Assembly: GCF_044904675.1 (NCBI RefSeq)
Contig: NZ_JADIKJ010000019.1
Coordinates: 1 to 64,000 of the forward strand
DNA: 64,000 nucleotides
DNA from: Dyella_B jejuensis
Lineage (GTDB): Bacteria; Pseudomonadota; Gammaproteobacteria; Xanthomonadales; Rhodanobacteraceae
Reading direction: 5' to 3'
Shown here: positions 63,432 through 64,000 of the stretch, piece by piece
How the letters are laid out: each line of letters opens with the position of its first letter
Numbering within the stretch: the first letter of the stretch is position 1
The notes under the pieces: model-generated
Database searches by the model: none
Told to the model about the DNA's origin: nothing
Seen by the model: the letters and a program-made list of their open reading frames with translations, nothing else
Translations under genes and position numbers: made by a program

Positions 63432-64000
63432 GGCATGGCTCCCTTGCTCATCGGGGTTGGCGGCGTGACCGTCTGCGCCAGCGGTTGCAGGCGATACAGC
63501 CAGAGTGAAACCAGCAGGCCGGCCAGCACCATCGCGCCGACGAACAACGCCACGCCCTGCCAGCCTTCTTTCGCGTAGAAAAGCCCGCCGCTGGCGCCGG
63601 CCACGCTGGAGCCCATGTAGTAACTGAACAGGTACATCGACGACGCCTGCGCTTTCGCCGCGCCGCCGCGCCGTCCTACCCAGCTGCTGACGATGGAATG
63701 ACCGCCGAAAAAGCCGAAGGTGATCGCGGTGATGCCAAGGACGATCAACCATACCGCTGCCGCCATGGTGCATGCCGTGCCGGCCAGCATCAACGCGAAA
63801 GCCGTCCATAGCACTTTGCGCCGCCCCAGCTTGCCCGCCAGATATCCCATCCAGGCGGAACTGAACGTGCCGATGAGGTAGATCGCGAAGATCAGCCCGA
63901 CTACGGCCTGGCTGAGGTTGTAGGGCGGCGCCATCAGCCGATAGCCCAGGTAGTTGTAGACCGTGACGAAGGCGCCGAGCAACAGGAAGCCTTCTGCAAA
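63428..64000 (-). CDS. MFS transporter, 3' part only
   Basis: The frame runs from beyond the right edge down to 63428. Visible residues include GAFVTVYNYLGYRLMAPPYN, VGLIFAIYLIGTFSSAWMGY followed by LAGKLGRR (the MFS loop 2-3 motif), and five or six helices to the C-terminus. It is an inner-membrane transporter of unknown substrate. It overlaps the VOC gene by 4 bases, so they are one operon. Confidence 0.85.
   Translation of the reverse strand, partial: FAEGFLLLGAFVTVYNYLGYRLMAPPYNLSQAVVGLIFAIYLIGTFSSAWMGYLAGKLGRRKVLWTAFALMLAGTACTMAAAVWLIVLGITAITFGFFGGHSIVSSWVGRRGGAAKAQASSMYLFSYYMGSSVAGASGGLFYAKEGWQGVALFVGAMVLAGLLVSLWLYRLQPLAQTVTPPTPMSKGAMP

Noticed and set aside
1..64000. CRISPR arrays, tRNA or rRNA genes
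   Set aside because: No regularly spaced direct repeats and no tRNA or rRNA sequence were seen on reading both strands.

Overview
The window is a high-GC chromosomal segment of a gammaproteobacterium. Gene content and protein style (GNAT/HCS-type PKS, AmpH-like hydrolase, MASE1-type sensor, NPP-type phosphodiesterase, RHS-type giant protein) suggest the order Lysobacterales (Xanthomonadales), probably Rhodanobacteraceae such as Dyella, Luteibacter or Frateuria. This is inferred from recognition, because the window holds no rRNA or tRNA.

Layout. 1-2.6 kb: the N-terminal end of an RHS-like protein cut by the window edge, a decayed IS1182-type transposase, and a TMEM175-type channel. 2.6-9.5 kb: a copper-type P-ATPase with its MerR regulator and a recognisable MerR operator, a ClC chloride transporter with CBS domains, and an ABC exporter. 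9.7-18.5 kb: a large MscS-type channel, secreted hydrolases, a membrane-anchored RNase Sa-like nuclease overlapping a barstar gene, an S4 protein and a lipoprotein MsrA. 18.5-26 kb: a PAS-GGDEF-EAL protein, a haem-oxygenase-fold protein, a ketopantoate reductase-like protein, DbpA, and a ZIP transporter with a perfect 18-bp palindrome in its promoter. 26.3-32.5 kb: a probable copper-linked set (DUF2946, TonB receptor, PepSY protein with a Met/His-rich loop), a PEBP protein and the carboxy-terminal relic of a class A beta-lactamase. 32.8-35.8 kb: a beta-propeller/di-haem cytochrome c fusion.

The centre of interest is 35.9-46.2 kb, a three-gene minus-strand operon. A small unknown protein is followed by a 2,986-residue polyketide synthase and an alpha/beta hydrolase. 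The synthase reads MT-like/GNAT/ACP (loading), KS, trans-AT docking region, ACP, ER, ACP, ECH, ECH, HMG-CoA synthase-like. The beta-branching (HCS) cassette, normally made of separate proteins, is fused onto one extension module in one chain. There is no AT and no separate decarboxylating KS. The simplest inferred chemistry is acetyl plus malonyl to acetoacetyl-ACP, then HMG-, 3-methylglutaconyl-, 3-methylcrotonyl- and possibly isovaleryl-ACP, released by the hydrolase. About 1 kb upstream of the operon is non-coding and AT-rich, with an 18-bp perfect palindrome.

47-64 kb: a small secreted protein, a MASE1-type sensor with a degraded kinase domain, urocanate hydratase, a catalase/cytochrome b561 pair, an alkylation-repair pair (Ada-AlkA fusion and Ogt), YaeQ, a BaiN-like flavoprotein, AmpH, a secreted unknown protein, an NPP-type lipoprotein, a LysR regulator, a VOC protein and the end of an MFS transporter. 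Two copies of a 335-380 bp structured element with long terminal inverted repeats lie in opposite orientation at 57.25-57.63 and 60.15-60.49 kb, bracketing ampH and the secreted protein.
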